NCBI RefSeq assembly: GCF_013386585.1
Contig: NZ_JACARO010000008.1
Coordinates: 111,200 to 175,199, forward strand
Source: Pseudomonas sp. P7548
GTDB lineage: Bacteria; Pseudomonadota; Gammaproteobacteria; Pseudomonadales; Pseudomonadaceae
Length of the DNA stretch: 64,000 bases
Direction: 5' to 3'
A program made the position numbers and the translations under genes. The notes below the pieces were generated by a model that was not told the DNA's origin, did no database searches, and saw nothing but the letters and a program-made list of their open reading frames with translations. Every line of letters begins with the position of its first letter. Within the stretch, counting starts at the first letter, position 1. Shown here one piece after another: positions 26,230 to 35,331 of the stretch.

Positions 26230-28059
26230 ATGAACGGAGTTCAGCGCGTGTTATCGATTTCCCGCCGGCAGTTGTCGGTCATTGCAGCAGCCCTCACCCT
26301 GGTGGCCTGCCATACCCCAGTCAACGAACAGCCACCGGCACCGGAACTGGGTTCGGGCTATCGCACCGACCTCACCCCCCGCCATGCCGAGCGCTACATG
26401 GCCGCCGCCGCCAACCCGCTGGCGGCTGAAGCCGGGCGCGAGATGTTGCGCCAGGGCGGCTCGGCGATTGACGCCGCCATCGCGATGCAGGCGGTGTTGA
26501 CCCTGGTGGAACCGCAGTCGTCCGGTATCGGCGGTGGCGCGTTCATCATGCTGTGGGACGGGAAAAACGTGCACGCCTACGACGGTCGCGAAACCGCGCC
26601 AGCCGGTGCGACAGAGCGCTTGTTCCTGAAGGCCGACGGCACGCCCATGGCGTTCCCCGAGGCACAGATCGGCGGGCGCTCGGTGGGCACTCCTGGCGTA
26701 CTGCGCGCGCTGGAAATGGCGCACAGGAAAACCGGGCACCTGCAATGGTCCAAACTGTTTGAGCCGGCGATTCGCTTGTCGGAACAGGGCTTTGCGATTT
26801 CCCCGCGCCTGCACGCGCTGATCGCCGCTGACCGCTACATTCCCCAGTCGCCCGACATGGCGGCGTATTTCCTGAACGCCGATGGCACCCCCAAGGCCAC
26901 CGGTACGCTGCTGAAAAACCCGGCGCTGGCCGCCGTGTTCAAGCGCATTGCCAAAGAGGGGCCGGACGCGCTGTACCACGGGCCGATTGCCGATGAGATC
27001 GCGCGCAAGGTCCAGGGCCATCGCAACGCGGGCAGCCTGTCACAGGCGGACCTCAAGGGCTACACCGCCAAGGAACGCGCACCACTATGTACGGACTACA
27101 AACAGTGGAAGGTGTGCGGCATGCCGCCGCCGTCCTCCGGCGGGATCGCAGTCGCGCAAATCCTGGGCACCTTGCAGGCACTGGAAGCCCGCGACCCGCG
27201 CTTGGCCATCGCGCCGATGACGCCAGTCAAGAGCCCATCAGCTGCCGGCCTTGAACCGACGCCTGAGGCTGTTCATCTGCTGGCAGAGGCCGGTCGACTG
27301 GCGTTCGCCGACCGTGGTTTGTACGTGGCCGATGCTGACTTCGTGCCCGTACCGGTCGCCGGTCTCGTCGCACCGGGCTACCTGGCCCAGCGCGCCAGCC
27401 TGATCGGCGAACGCAGCATGGGCATCGCCAAGCCGGGCACACCTGCTGGCGTCCAGGTGGCCTATGCACCGGACCGCTCGCCGCTGCGCATCTCCACCTC
27501 GCAAGTGGTGGCCGTGGATGACCAGGGCGGCGCCGTGTCGATGACCACCACGGTGGAAGCGGCGTTCGGCGCCCATGTGATGGTCCAGGGCTTTTTGCTC
27601 AACAACCAGATGACCGACTTTTCCTTCATCCCGCAAGAAAACGGGCAACCGGTGGCCAACCGTGTCGAACCCGGCAAGCGCCCGCGTTCGGCCATGGCGC
27701 CGACGCTGGTGTTCGACCGCAAGAGTGGCGAGTTGCTGGCCACGGTAGGTTCGCCCGGTGGTTCGCAGATCATCGAGTACGTCAGCAAATCATTGGTGGC
27801 AATGCTGGACTGGAAGCTCGACCCGCAAGCCGCCATCAGCCTGCCCAATTTCGGCAGCCGCAATGGGGCGACCGAGCTGGAACAAGGCCTGTTCAGCCCA
27901 GCGTTGAAACAAGCGCTCAAGGACAAGGGACACGCGTTGAGCGAAATCGACATGACCAGTGGCATACAGGCCATCGTTCGCACCCGCGATACCCAGGGCA
28001 AGGCAATGCTGAGCGGCGGAGCCGACCCTCGGCGCGAAGGCGAAGCGGTCGGCGACTGA
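26230..28059 (+). CDS. ggt: Gamma-glutamyltransferase, exported
   Basis: Cleaves or transfers the gamma-glutamyl group of glutathione and similar amides in the periplasm. The 609-residue precursor has an N-terminal signal ending in a lipobox-like LVAC, then the Ntn-hydrolase: QSSGIGGGAFIMLWDG and DGRETAPA substrate-site motifs (about 95-125), the autocleavage nucleophile Thr423 (in IST-SQVVAVDD), PPPSSGGIAVAQ (about 299-310) and the small subunit from 423 on, with GSPGGSQI near 505-512. The start at 26230 or an internal GTG at 26248 are both possible. It is only 36 bp from the phzF-like gene. Confidence 0.94.
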   Translation: MNGVQRVLSISRRQLSVIAAALTLVACHTPVNEQPPAPELGSGYRTDLTPRHAERYMAAAANPLAAEAGREMLRQGGSAIDAAIAMQAVLTLVEPQSSGIGGGAFIMLWDGKNVHAYDGRETAPAGATERLFLKADGTPMAFPEAQIGGRSVGTPGVLRALEMAHRKTGHLQWSKLFEPAIRLSEQGFAISPRLHALIAADRYIPQSPDMAAYFLNADGTPKATGTLLKNPALAAVFKRIAKEGPDALYHGPIADEIARKVQGHRNAGSLSQADLKGYTAKERAPLCTDYKQWKVCGMPPPSSGGIAVAQILGTLQALEARDPRLAIAPMTPVKSPSAAGLEPTPEAVHLLAEAGRLAFADRGLYVADADFVPVPVAGLVAPGYLAQRASLIGERSMGIAKPGTPAGVQVAYAPDRSPLRISTSQVVAVDDQGGAVSMTTTVEAAFGAHVMVQGFLLNNQMTDFSFIPQENGQPVANRVEPGKRPRSAMAPTLVFDRKSGELLATVGSPGGSQIIEYVSKSLVAMLDWKLDPQAAISLPNFGSRNGATELEQGLFSPALKQALKDKGHALSEIDMTSGIQAIVRTRDTQGKAMLSGGADPRREGEAVGD

Positions 28060-28146
28060 CGGGTTAATCAACAGGGAACCGTCGATCAAACCGTGTAGCG
28101 ATGAAGGCGGCCTGGGTTTTACCTGCGCAGATTGTTTTTTATCAGG

Positions 28147-29241
28147 TCAGCGGCTGATCTTCAGGCCCTTGCGCCCCGCATGTCGCTCCAGCGCCAGCTC
28201 GATCAACCGGCTGACCAGTTCGCTGTAGCTCATCCCCGCTGCCTGCCACAGCTTGGGGTACATGCTGATGCGGGTGAAGCCGGGCAGCGAGTTGATTTCG
28301 TTGATCAGCACTTCACCGTCTTCGGTGAGGAACACGTCGACCCGCGCCAGGCCGGAGCAACCCAGCACTTCAAAGGCCTCGATGGCCAGGCGGCGGATTC
28401 GCTCGCTGGCTTCCTGGCTGATGTCCGCCGGCACCACCACCTGGGCGGCCTGGGCGTCGATGTATTTACTGTCGTAGGAATAGAAACCACTGTTCACCAC
28501 AATCTCGCCGCAGCCACTGGCGATGGGGTTGTCGTTGCCCAGCACGGCGCATTCGATTTCACGGCCCTGCACGGCCGACTCCACCAGCACTTTTTCATCA
28601 AAGCCCAACGCCAGTTCAACGGCAACCAGGTATTCGGTTTCGTTGCCGACTTTGCTCACGCCTACCGATGAACCCTGGTTGGCGGGTTTGACGAACATTG
28701 GCAAACCGAGCTTATCCACCGCCCTGTCAAAGGACGTGCGCGCCGCGTTGCCACGGGTCAGGGTGATGAACGGCGTGACGGCAATGCCCGCATCACGCAG
28801 CAGGCGCTTGCTGATGTCCTTGTCCATGCACACCGCCGAGCCCAGCACATCAGAGCCGACAAAAGGCAGGTCGGCCATGCGCAGCAGGCCTTGCAGGCAA
28901 CCGTCTTCGCCCAGGGTGCCGTGGACGATCGGGAAGATCACGTCGATATGTTCGAGCAAGCCGTTACCGGTGGTTTCCACCACCTGCTGGCTGGCCTTGC
29001 CGGGCACCACCGCCAATTCACGGTTGGACTGGTTGAGGGCGATCAAGGCCGGGTTTTCCTGATTGATCAGGAAGTTCGAGGTGTCGTTGAGGTGCCAGTG
29101 GCCGGCCTTGTCGATACCGATCAGCACCGGCTCGAAACGTGTGCGGTCGAGGGCGTCGACAATGTTGCGCGCCGACTGCAGCGAGACTTCGTGCTCAGCC
29201 GAACGGCCACCAAAAATAATACCTACCCGCACCTTGCTCAT
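28147..29241 (-). CDS. ddlA: D-alanine--D-alanine ligase A
   Basis: Joins two D-alanines for peptidoglycan precursors. The 364-residue ATP-grasp enzyme begins [20 protein letters not shown] (about 4-23), has the [14 protein letters not shown] motif (about 111-124), the ATP-binding lid region [16 protein letters not shown] (about 183-198) and the metal-binding C-terminal [11 protein letters not shown] (about 314-324). Length and the long form match DdlA rather than DdlB. In pseudomonads a ddlB normally lies in the cell-division cluster, so this is probably a second copy. It stands apart from peptidoglycan genes, between ggt and a LysE exporter. Confidence 0.95.
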   Translation of the reverse strand: MSKVRVGIIFGGRSAEHEVSLQSARNIVDALDRTRFEPVLIGIDKAGHWHLNDTSNFLINQENPALIALNQSNRELAVVPGKASQQVVETTGNGLLEHIDVIFPIVHGTLGEDGCLQGLLRMADLPFVGSDVLGSAVCMDKDISKRLLRDAGIAVTPFITLTRGNAARTSFDRAVDKLGLPMFVKPANQGSSVGVSKVGNETEYLVAVELALGFDEKVLVESAVQGREIECAVLGNDNPIASGCGEIVVNSGFYSYDSKYIDAQAAQVVVPADISQEASERIRRLAIEAFEVLGCSGLARVDVFLTEDGEVLINEINSLPGFTRISMYPKLWQAAGMSYSELVSRLIELALERHAGRKGLKISR

Positions 29242-29285
29242 GACCCAGCCTCACTGTTGAAAGTAAGGCTTCTTACCATGGCAGG

Positions 29286-29924
29286 TCAGCGGCTCGCTAC
29301 CAGGTGTGCGCCGAACAACACGTAGCAGCCACCGGCAAAGCGGTCGAGCCACTTGCGCGAACGGCTGTAGAGGTTGGCCATGCGCTCGCTGGAAAACACC
29401 AACGCCACGGCGCAGTACCAACTGAACGACAAGGTGGCCATGACGGTCACCGCCAGGGTCAACAACATCGGCGACGGTGAGGGCGGCATGGTCGACGCAA
29501 AGATCGTCGCGACAAACAACGCCGACTTGGGGTTGGAGACGTTGCCAAGCAGCCCCAGGCGCCAGGCTGAAAACATCGAGCGCCGAGGCTCATTCGGCAA
29601 CAGGTCCGAGCCGGCGGCCGGCGCCGAACGCTTGAACAGCTTGAGCCCCAAGTAGATCAGGTAGCAGCCGCCGACAATCTTGAAGGCCAGGTACAGCATG
29701 GGCGCGGCGGTGAACAGCGACTTGATCCCCAAGCCCCCTGCCAGCCCCCACAAGATCGTTCCAGAAGCCACACCTGCCGAAGCCGCCACACCATGGCGAC
29801 GCGAACCGTTGGCGGCCAGTTGGGCAATATTGAAGAAGTTCGGCCCTGGGGTGACGACGGCAACGATCCAGAGCAAGCCCAATGAAACCAGTGGGGCCAG
29901 GTAAGCAAGCTTGAAAAAATCCAT
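29286..29924 (-). CDS. LysE/RhtB-family amino-acid exporter
   Basis: A 212-residue membrane protein with six hydrophobic helices. Family marks are VVTPGPNFFNIAQLAANGSR (about 24-43), VASGTILWGLAGGLGI and NPKSALFVATIFA (about 131-143). It is divergent from the AraC regulator at 30063 with about 138 bp between starts, a common pairing in Pseudomonas that suggests local control. The exported amino acid is not known. Confidence 0.92.
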   Translation of the reverse strand: MDFFKLAYLAPLVSLGLLWIVAVVTPGPNFFNIAQLAANGSRRHGVAASAGVASGTILWGLAGGLGIKSLFTAAPMLYLAFKIVGGCYLIYLGLKLFKRSAPAAGSDLLPNEPRRSMFSAWRLGLLGNVSNPKSALFVATIFASTMPPSPSPMLLTLAVTVMATLSFSWYCAVALVFSSERMANLYSRSRKWLDRFAGGCYVLFGAHLVASR

Positions 29925-30062
29925 GGGGCAGCTCCATCAACGCAACACATGTGCCGCGATCATAGGCCCCGCCCCACCCCTGCACAATCGTACAAGACCC
30001 CGGCAGACAAGGAATGCAGACTGGGTTAACGTGTTTCCACCTCTTTTTTGTGACAAGCCACC

Positions 30063-30872
30063 ATGGGCCACTCCACACGCTCCCTCGACTGGCTGCACCG
30101 CGCGCCACACGCCAGTGGCCTGGACCGCATCGAGGCATACTTTGCCGGCTTCGCCTTCGACCCGCACCGCCACGACACCTACGCCATCGGGCGGACCTTG
30201 TCCGGCGTGCAGAGCTTTCACTATCGCGGGGACATGGTCCACAGCGTGCCCGGCACGACCATGGTGCTCCACCCGGATGAAACCCACGACGGTCACGCCG
30301 GCAGCGAGGAAGGCTTCAAGTACCGGATGATTTACGTCGAGCCGTCGCTGATCCAGCAGATTCTCGGCGGCAAGCCGTTGCCGTTCATCCCCAATGGCCT
30401 GTCCACCGACCCCAGGCTGTTTCGCGCCAGCGAAGTGCTGCTGCAGAACCTGGACAACCCCATCGACCCGCTGCAGGAACAGGACGCCCTGTTCGACCTG
30501 GCTCACGCACTGAGCAATGTCTCGGGGGGGATCGTCAGTCGCAAGAGCTTCGATTACGTGGCCGCCGAACGCGCCCGGGAATTTATCCACAGCGCCCTGG
30601 GCCGCAGCATCACCCTGGAAGAAATGGCCGACCACGCCGGCCGCGACCGCTGGGCGTTGTCGCGGGATTTCCGCCTGCTGTTCGGCACCAGTCCCTACCG
30701 CTACCTGACCATGCGCCGCCTGGACCTGGTGCGCAGCCTGCTGGCCCAAGGCCAATCGTTGGTGGATGCGGCGATGACGGCCGGCTTTACCGACCAGAGC
30801 CACATGACCCGGCAATTTCGCAGCACCTACGGCATGCCGCCGTCGCGCTGGGTAAAAATGCTCGGACGCTGA
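30063..30872 (+). CDS. AraC-family transcriptional regulator
   Basis: A 269-residue regulator with an N-terminal cupin-like AraC ligand domain (about 15-155; HDTYAIGRTLSGVQSFHYRG is typical, about 39-58) and a C-terminal double helix-turn-helix (about 170-265; SITLEEMADHAGRDRWALSR and AMTAGFTDQSHMTRQFRSTY). It probably controls the divergent LysE exporter. The start codon is inferred from ACAAGCCACC upstream of ATG 30063. Confidence 0.92.
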   Translation: MGHSTRSLDWLHRAPHASGLDRIEAYFAGFAFDPHRHDTYAIGRTLSGVQSFHYRGDMVHSVPGTTMVLHPDETHDGHAGSEEGFKYRMIYVEPSLIQQILGGKPLPFIPNGLSTDPRLFRASEVLLQNLDNPIDPLQEQDALFDLAHALSNVSGGIVSRKSFDYVAAERAREFIHSALGRSITLEEMADHAGRDRWALSRDFRLLFGTSPYRYLTMRRLDLVRSLLAQGQSLVDAAMTAGFTDQSHMTRQFRSTYGMPPSRWVKMLGR

Positions 30873-30898
30873 GGACCGCTGTTGAAAACGCGGTCAAA

Positions 30899-31028
30899 AC
30901 ATGTGGGGCTTGCTGTGGCGAGGGAGCTTGATCCCGCTCGACAGCGCAGCTGGAGCCGGCTTTTTGGGGGCGCTTCGCACCCCAGCGCAAGCAAGCTTGC
31001 TCGCCACAGCAAGCCCGCTCCCACATTT
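30899..31028. repeat. REP-type inverted repeat pair
   Basis: Imperfect inverted arms, ATGTGGGGCTTGCTGTGGCGAG at about 30901-30922 and its counterpart about 30999-31027, with the GCTTGCTGTGGCG core, flanking about 75 bp. It is the largest REP doublet in the window and lies after the AraC gene and before the flavin reductase end. Confidence 0.85.
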
Positions 31029-31062
31029 GGTTTGGGCCCGGCTTTACACCGAGGGGTAAGGC

Positions 31063-31638
31063 CTACAACTGGCGGCCGGTAATCGGCTCACCGATGCTCA
31101 GGAAATTTCCGCCCGCAATGTGGTGCAAGGTACGCAACGGGTCCTGCCCTTCGAAATGCCAATGCCCTTCGCTGAACACGCGCTCGTCGGCATACGCCGC
31201 GACCACTTCGCCCAGAAACAGGTCATAGGTCTGCTGGATGTGGGGCTCGGGCAGCAGGCGGCACTCCAGCCAGGCCACGCAGCCTTCCAACAACGGGGCT
31301 TCGGTGTGTTCACCCTGGAAGGTCTGCAGGCCGTAGGCGGTGAACTTATCGATATCAGCCCCGCTGGTGTTGCCGACCGTCTGCACCAGGTCGGCCTGGG
31401 CCACGCACGGGACTTGCAGCACAAAGGTGCCGGCGCCTTCGAGCAATTGGCGGGTCCAGGTGGACTTATCCAGCACCACCGCGACTTTGGGCGGCTCGAA
31501 ATCCAGCGGCATGGCCCAGGCAGCGGCCATGATATTGCGCCGGCCCTCGTGCGCAGCGCTCACCAGCACGGTCGGCCCGTGGTTGAGCAAGCGGTAGGCC
31601 TTGGACAGCGGAACGGGGCGACGGTGGGTAGGGCTCAT
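31063..31638 (-). CDS. Flavin-reductase-like (NtaB/DIM6) protein
   Basis: A 191-residue FMN-binding split-barrel protein starting at ATG 31638. Typical pieces are VLVSAAHEGRRNIMAAAWAM (about 24-43), PPKVAVVLDKSTWTRQLLEG (about 49-68) and GTFVLQVP. These proteins reduce FMN or FAD for partner monooxygenases or act as flavoenzymes; no monooxygenase gene is near, so the role is open. Two further in-frame Met codons upstream (to 31656) are possible starts. Confidence 0.88.
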   Translation of the reverse strand: MSPTHRRPVPLSKAYRLLNHGPTVLVSAAHEGRRNIMAAAWAMPLDFEPPKVAVVLDKSTWTRQLLEGAGTFVLQVPCVAQADLVQTVGNTSGADIDKFTAYGLQTFQGEHTEAPLLEGCVAWLECRLLPEPHIQQTYDLFLGEVVAAYADERVFSEGHWHFEGQDPLRTLHHIAGGNFLSIGEPITGRQL

Positions 31639-31691
31639 GGACGGTCGGCTCATCAAGCAGGAAAGAAGCCTACGATACCTGAGCCCTACGT

Positions 31692-33008
31692 TCAGCTCGA
31701 CAGCTGATTGGCGAATTGCCCCACGGCGCTGACCACCTTCTGCGCACCGTCCTGAATCTCCACGATCACGGTGCCCGCCTCGGCCGCCAGGGCCAGGCCT
31801 TGCTCGGCCTGCAGGCGGCCGTCGGTCATCAGGGCCACGGCATCGCGGGCCATGTCCTGGTTCTGGCGCACCACGCCGACAATCTCCTCGGTGGCCTTGC
31901 TGGTACGCGAGGCCAACTGGCGAACCTCATCGGCCACCACCGCAAAACCGCGCCCCTGCTCGCCGGCGCGGGCCGCTTCGATGGCCGCGTTGAGCGCCAG
32001 CAGGTTGGTTTGTTCGGCAATGCCGCTGATGGTCTTGACGATGGTGCCGATCACCTGGGATTGGTCGTTGAGCGCCTCGATCCCTTCGCCCGCCTGTTGC
32101 ATGTGCTTGGCCAGGTCACGCATCACATCCACCGCCTGGGTCACCACGGTGGTGCCGCGCTGGGCGCTGTTGTCGGTTTGCAGCGACGTGCTGTAGGCGA
32201 TATTGGCGGCCTCGGCAACCGCTTGTTCCCGGTTGACCTGGTCGGTGATCACGGTGGCGAACTTGACCACTTTGTACAACCGGTCGGTGGCATCCATGAC
32301 CGGGTTGTAGGTGGCTTCCAACCACACGGTGTTGCCACGGCTGTCCACACGCTTGAAGCGCGCCGCCACGAACTCTCCGGCATTCAGGCGCTTCCAGAAG
32401 TGCTGGTACTCGGCGCTGTTGTACTCCTCCGGTTCGCAGAACATGCGGTGATGTTTGCCCTGGATCTGCGCCAGGCTGTAACCCATGCCGCCCAGGAAAC
32501 GGTCGTTGGCGGTGAGCACGTGGCCGCCGAGGTCGAACTCGATGACAGCGGTGGAGCGCACCAGCGCAGTGATCAGGTTTTCATGCTCGCGCGATGCCTC
32601 GATGGTGCGGGTGAGGTCGCTGGAGTAGATCGAGAAATGCTTGATGCGCCCATCCGAGCTGCGCACCGGCTGCACGATCGAACGCAGCCAGGCTTCCTGG
32701 CCATTGCCACGCATCAGGCGCACGGTGCCGGCGAAGTGTTCACCGCGCACCAGGGCATTCTTGAAGCGCTTTTGAAATTCGTCCTGACGCACATGCGCCG
32801 GCACGAGGTCTTCGATGGGGCGCCCCACGATGCTGCCGGATTGGTAAGCCAGTTCCTGCAGGAAATTGGCATTGGCCCACTCAACACGGCCGTCAGCATC
32901 CAGCGTCAGGCACAGCATTTCGCTTTCCAGGCTCTCCTTGACCTGTTGCAAGCTGGACAATTCTTCGCGAAGAGCCGACAGCTCCTGCTTCAAACGGGTG
33001 TTGAACAT
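31692..33008 (-). CDS. Soluble two-PAS methyl-accepting-type transducer (BdlA-like)
   Basis: A 438-residue protein with a short coiled N terminus, two PAS domains (about 30-135 and 150-260; [20 protein letters not shown] and [20 protein letters not shown]) and a C-terminal chemotaxis signalling domain with the conserved hairpin tip [20 protein letters not shown] (about 330-350). No transmembrane segment is seen, so it is cytoplasmic, like Aer-related proteins or the biofilm-dispersion protein BdlA of P. aeruginosa (about 417 residues, same domain order). Heme or flavin binding by PAS is possible but not readable. ATG 33008 is preferred over the upstream start at 33026. Confidence 0.9.
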   Translation of the reverse strand: MFNTRLKQELSALREELSSLQQVKESLESEMLCLTLDADGRVEWANANFLQELAYQSGSIVGRPIEDLVPAHVRQDEFQKRFKNALVRGEHFAGTVRLMRGNGQEAWLRSIVQPVRSSDGRIKHFSIYSSDLTRTIEASREHENLITALVRSTAVIEFDLGGHVLTANDRFLGGMGYSLAQIQGKHHRMFCEPEEYNSAEYQHFWKRLNAGEFVAARFKRVDSRGNTVWLEATYNPVMDATDRLYKVVKFATVITDQVNREQAVAEAANIAYSTSLQTDNSAQRGTTVVTQAVDVMRDLAKHMQQAGEGIEALNDQSQVIGTIVKTISGIAEQTNLLALNAAIEAARAGEQGRGFAVVADEVRQLASRTSKATEEIVGVVRQNQDMARDAVALMTDGRLQAEQGLALAAEAGTVIVEIQDGAQKVVSAVGQFANQLSS

Positions 33009-33113
33009 GGGGCACCGATGGGTCAAATAGGGAGAAGGATCTGACCTGCATCGGCGCTGCCGGCGTTTTCTGAAGCGCTTTTTTTGCAGTACCCCACTGA
33101 TTTTTTGGATCCA

Positions 33114-33446
33114 TTAACCACCGTTATTTCGGCATACGCCCATCACCTGATATTCAAGGGTATTGAGCTTGCCGCTGGAGTCTTCATAGGTCATGCGCGA
33201 CGGCACCGGATTGCACGAACGGATCGGCGGCGTGACGTTGACCACCTTGGCAATGTCCAGCTTCATGCCGTAGCGGTACGCCTGCACTTCGGGCACCGGC
33301 TTGCCGACCCGGTTGGCATAGTCGGCCATCGCTTTTTCATTGCGCTCCATCATCAAGGCAAAGGTGCGATCACCACCGCCCTCGGCTTCTGCACCGAATG
33401 ACAACACCACAGCCAGTACACCCAGGCCAAGTTTATAAAAGTTCAT
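33114..33446 (-). CDS. DUF2790 secreted protein
   Basis: A 110-residue exported protein: signal NFYKLGLGVLAVVLSFGAEA, then a small domain with YRYGMKLDIAKVV, CNPVPSRMTYEDSSGKLNTL and a final CRNN. This Y-YG-LD-KV ... C-PV--MTYEDS pattern is the DUF2790 family, widespread in Pseudomonas, usually periplasmic and often found by metal-resistance genes; its function is unknown to me. It is divergent from the OprD porin at 33672 and may share its control region. Confidence 0.85.
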   Translation of the reverse strand: MNFYKLGLGVLAVVLSFGAEAEGGGDRTFALMMERNEKAMADYANRVGKPVPEVQAYRYGMKLDIAKVVNVTPPIRSCNPVPSRMTYEDSSGKLNTLEYQVMGVCRNNGG

Positions 33447-33512
33447 CACGTGTTCCTCGACTTAAAGTTCAGCGCCGAGAATAAACAGCGAACCCTGACG
33501 ACATGTTCACCA

Positions 33513-33563
33513 GAACATTACTTATTTGTTAGATGGAAGTTAGTTTCCAGAATTGTAATGTTC
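33513..33563. promoter_or_regulatory. Inverted repeat GAACATTAC / GTAATGTTC before the porin gene
   Basis: Nine-base inverted arms at 33513-33521 and 33555-33563 in the divergent region between the DUF2790 gene and the OprD porin. TGTAAT-type elements also occur at 34995-35000 and 35051-35056 (before czcR) and at 43101-43106 (before czcC), so this may be an operator for the adjacent heavy-metal response regulator. Confidence 0.5.
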
Positions 33564-33671
33564 GTGCCACTTCGCCGTTATCTGCGGTTTGCAACTATCA
33601 GCCCGGGCCAGATCAATAAGAACGCCCACCTCCATAAGAAGCTGAACACTGCCACTACCGAGGAGCGCAAC

Positions 33672-34991
33672 ATGAGCACTGTGTATTACACCCTTCCCTT
33701 TTCATTGATTGCCGCATTGCCCCTGGCCGCCGTGGCTGTGGAAGACAAGCCCGAAGGCTTTATCGAAGGCAGCAGCCTGAATGTGCTGGCGCGCAATTTT
33801 TACTTCAACCGCGATGACCGCAAGGGCCAGTCCAGCCCTACCGGCAATGGCTATTCCGAAGCCTGGGCACAGGGGTTGATCGGCAAGTTCGAATCGGGCT
33901 TTACCCAAGGCACGGTGGGGTTTGGCCTGGACGCATTTGCCCTGTACGGCCTCAAGCTCGATTCGGGCACCGGTCGCAGCGGCGGCAAGGGTTCGTTCGG
34001 CGTGCTGCCGGTGGACAGCGAAGACCATCCGGAAACCGGCTACAGCAAAGTCGGCGGCGCCGCAAAACTGCGTGTACTCGACACCGTGATCAAGGCCGGC
34101 GACGTGTTCCCAGTCACGCCGGTGGTGGCCTACGGCGACTCGCGCCTATTGCCCGAAAGCTTTCGTGGCGTGACCGCGCAAAACACCAGCGTCGAAGGCC
34201 TGAGCCTGCAAGGTGGCCGTTTGAGCGGCATGAGCCAGCCCAATGAAAGTGGCATGAACAACGGCTTTGCAACGTTCTATGCAGGCAAGGTCGACTCGCC
34301 CTGGATCGGCTATTTCGGCGGCGATTACACGGTGAACAAGCACCTCAGCCTGAGCCTGTACAGCAGCCGCCTCAAGGACGCCTGGGATCAGTATTACCTG
34401 GGGAGCGCCGCCAGCTACCCGCTGAACGAAGACGTCTCGCTGTTCGGCGACGTCAACTATTACAAGGCCGTGGATGAGGGCAAGAAGCGGCTGGGTGAAT
34501 TCGACAACAGCATCTGGAGTGCCAGGGTCGGGGTGAAGGTCGGCGCCCACAGCGTGGCCGTGTCGCACCAGCGCAACAACGGTGACGACGACTTTGATTA
34601 CCTGCGCCAGTCAGACTCGATCTTCCTCAACAACTCGATCCAGTACAGCGACTTCAACTCACCCAAGGAGCGTTCGTGGATGGTGCGCTACGACCTGGAC
34701 ATGCAGGCGTTCGGCATTCCCGGCCTGTCGTTCATGACCCGTTACGGCAAGGGCACCGGCGCCGACTACAGCAACGCCAACGCGGTGTACATGCGCCGCG
34801 ACGGGGCGGGCAACCCGCTGACCGATCAACGTCGTTGGGAACGTGATATCGAAGCCAAGTACGTGGTGCAAAGTGGCAACTTGAAAGACTTGTCACTGCG
34901 TTTGCGCCAGGCCACGGTGCGTTCCAGTGCATTCGAGTCAGACTTGGAAGAATTCCGCGTGATTGCCGAATACCCCATGACCCTTCTCTGA
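33672..34991 (+). CDS. OprD-family outer-membrane porin
   Basis: A 439-residue precursor with signal YYTLPFSLIAALPLAAVAVE, followed by an 18-strand OprD-type barrel. Family marks are FIEGSSLNVLARNFYFNRD (about 29-47), EAWAQGLIGKFESGFTQGTV (about 60-79), YKVGGAAKLR-like strand and ERDIEAKYVVQSGNLKDLSL near the end. ATG 33672 follows GAGGAGCG; the longer upstream frame has no signal. OprD porins take up basic amino acids, peptides or small carboxylates; the substrate is not readable. It lies next to czcRS, and in P. aeruginosa CzcR represses oprD, so control by its neighbour is plausible. Confidence 0.93.
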   Translation: MSTVYYTLPFSLIAALPLAAVAVEDKPEGFIEGSSLNVLARNFYFNRDDRKGQSSPTGNGYSEAWAQGLIGKFESGFTQGTVGFGLDAFALYGLKLDSGTGRSGGKGSFGVLPVDSEDHPETGYSKVGGAAKLRVLDTVIKAGDVFPVTPVVAYGDSRLLPESFRGVTAQNTSVEGLSLQGGRLSGMSQPNESGMNNGFATFYAGKVDSPWIGYFGGDYTVNKHLSLSLYSSRLKDAWDQYYLGSAASYPLNEDVSLFGDVNYYKAVDEGKKRLGEFDNSIWSARVGVKVGAHSVAVSHQRNNGDDDFDYLRQSDSIFLNNSIQYSDFNSPKERSWMVRYDLDMQAFGIPGLSFMTRYGKGTGADYSNANAVYMRRDGAGNPLTDQRRWERDIEAKYVVQSGNLKDLSLRLRQATVRSSAFESDLEEFRVIAEYPMTLL

Positions 34992-35331
34992 TTCATTACA
35001 TTCGTTCGCGCTTGACTAACATCTGTTCACAAATTGCCAGTTATCAAAACTGTAATATTGGCCTCACCTTCTTGTTAAGTTGAACTTCGTAGACTGGCCT
35101 CAACTGGCAACACCGAGCACATTCATCTCTGAAGCTTTTGTGTAGCTCCTTTGGAAAGAGATGGATTTTTAACGCCCCACTGGGGCGTTTTTTTTGGCTG
35201 TTCACTTTAGTTGCGACCGATGGTCGCAGTTGACCCTGAAGTTACTTCACGGTTCAGAGTCTGCGACTCCCCGGCAACACCCTCCATAAGGAAATGGATC
35301 CCCCTTCTCATTGCGAAAAAGGTCAATCCCC
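34992..35331. other. Leader region between porin and czcR
   Basis: No coding gene is seen. It holds ATTACA (34995-35000) and TGTAAT (35051-35056) elements, a strong terminator (35169-35196) and a perfect 7-bp hairpin TGCGACC/GGTCGCA (35212-35228) ahead of czcR. The terminator is 180 bp past the porin stop, so it may end a long 3' UTR or a small RNA. Confidence 0.55.
35169..35196 (+). terminator. Rho-independent terminator between porin and czcR
   Basis: Stem AACGCCCCA/TGGGGCGTT with a minimal loop, followed by eight or nine T. Confidence 0.9.

Noticed and set aside
25414..28059. Phenazine or glutathione pathway cluster
   Set aside because: PhzF-like isomerase and gamma-glutamyltransferase are neighbours only; no other phz or glutathione genes are present.
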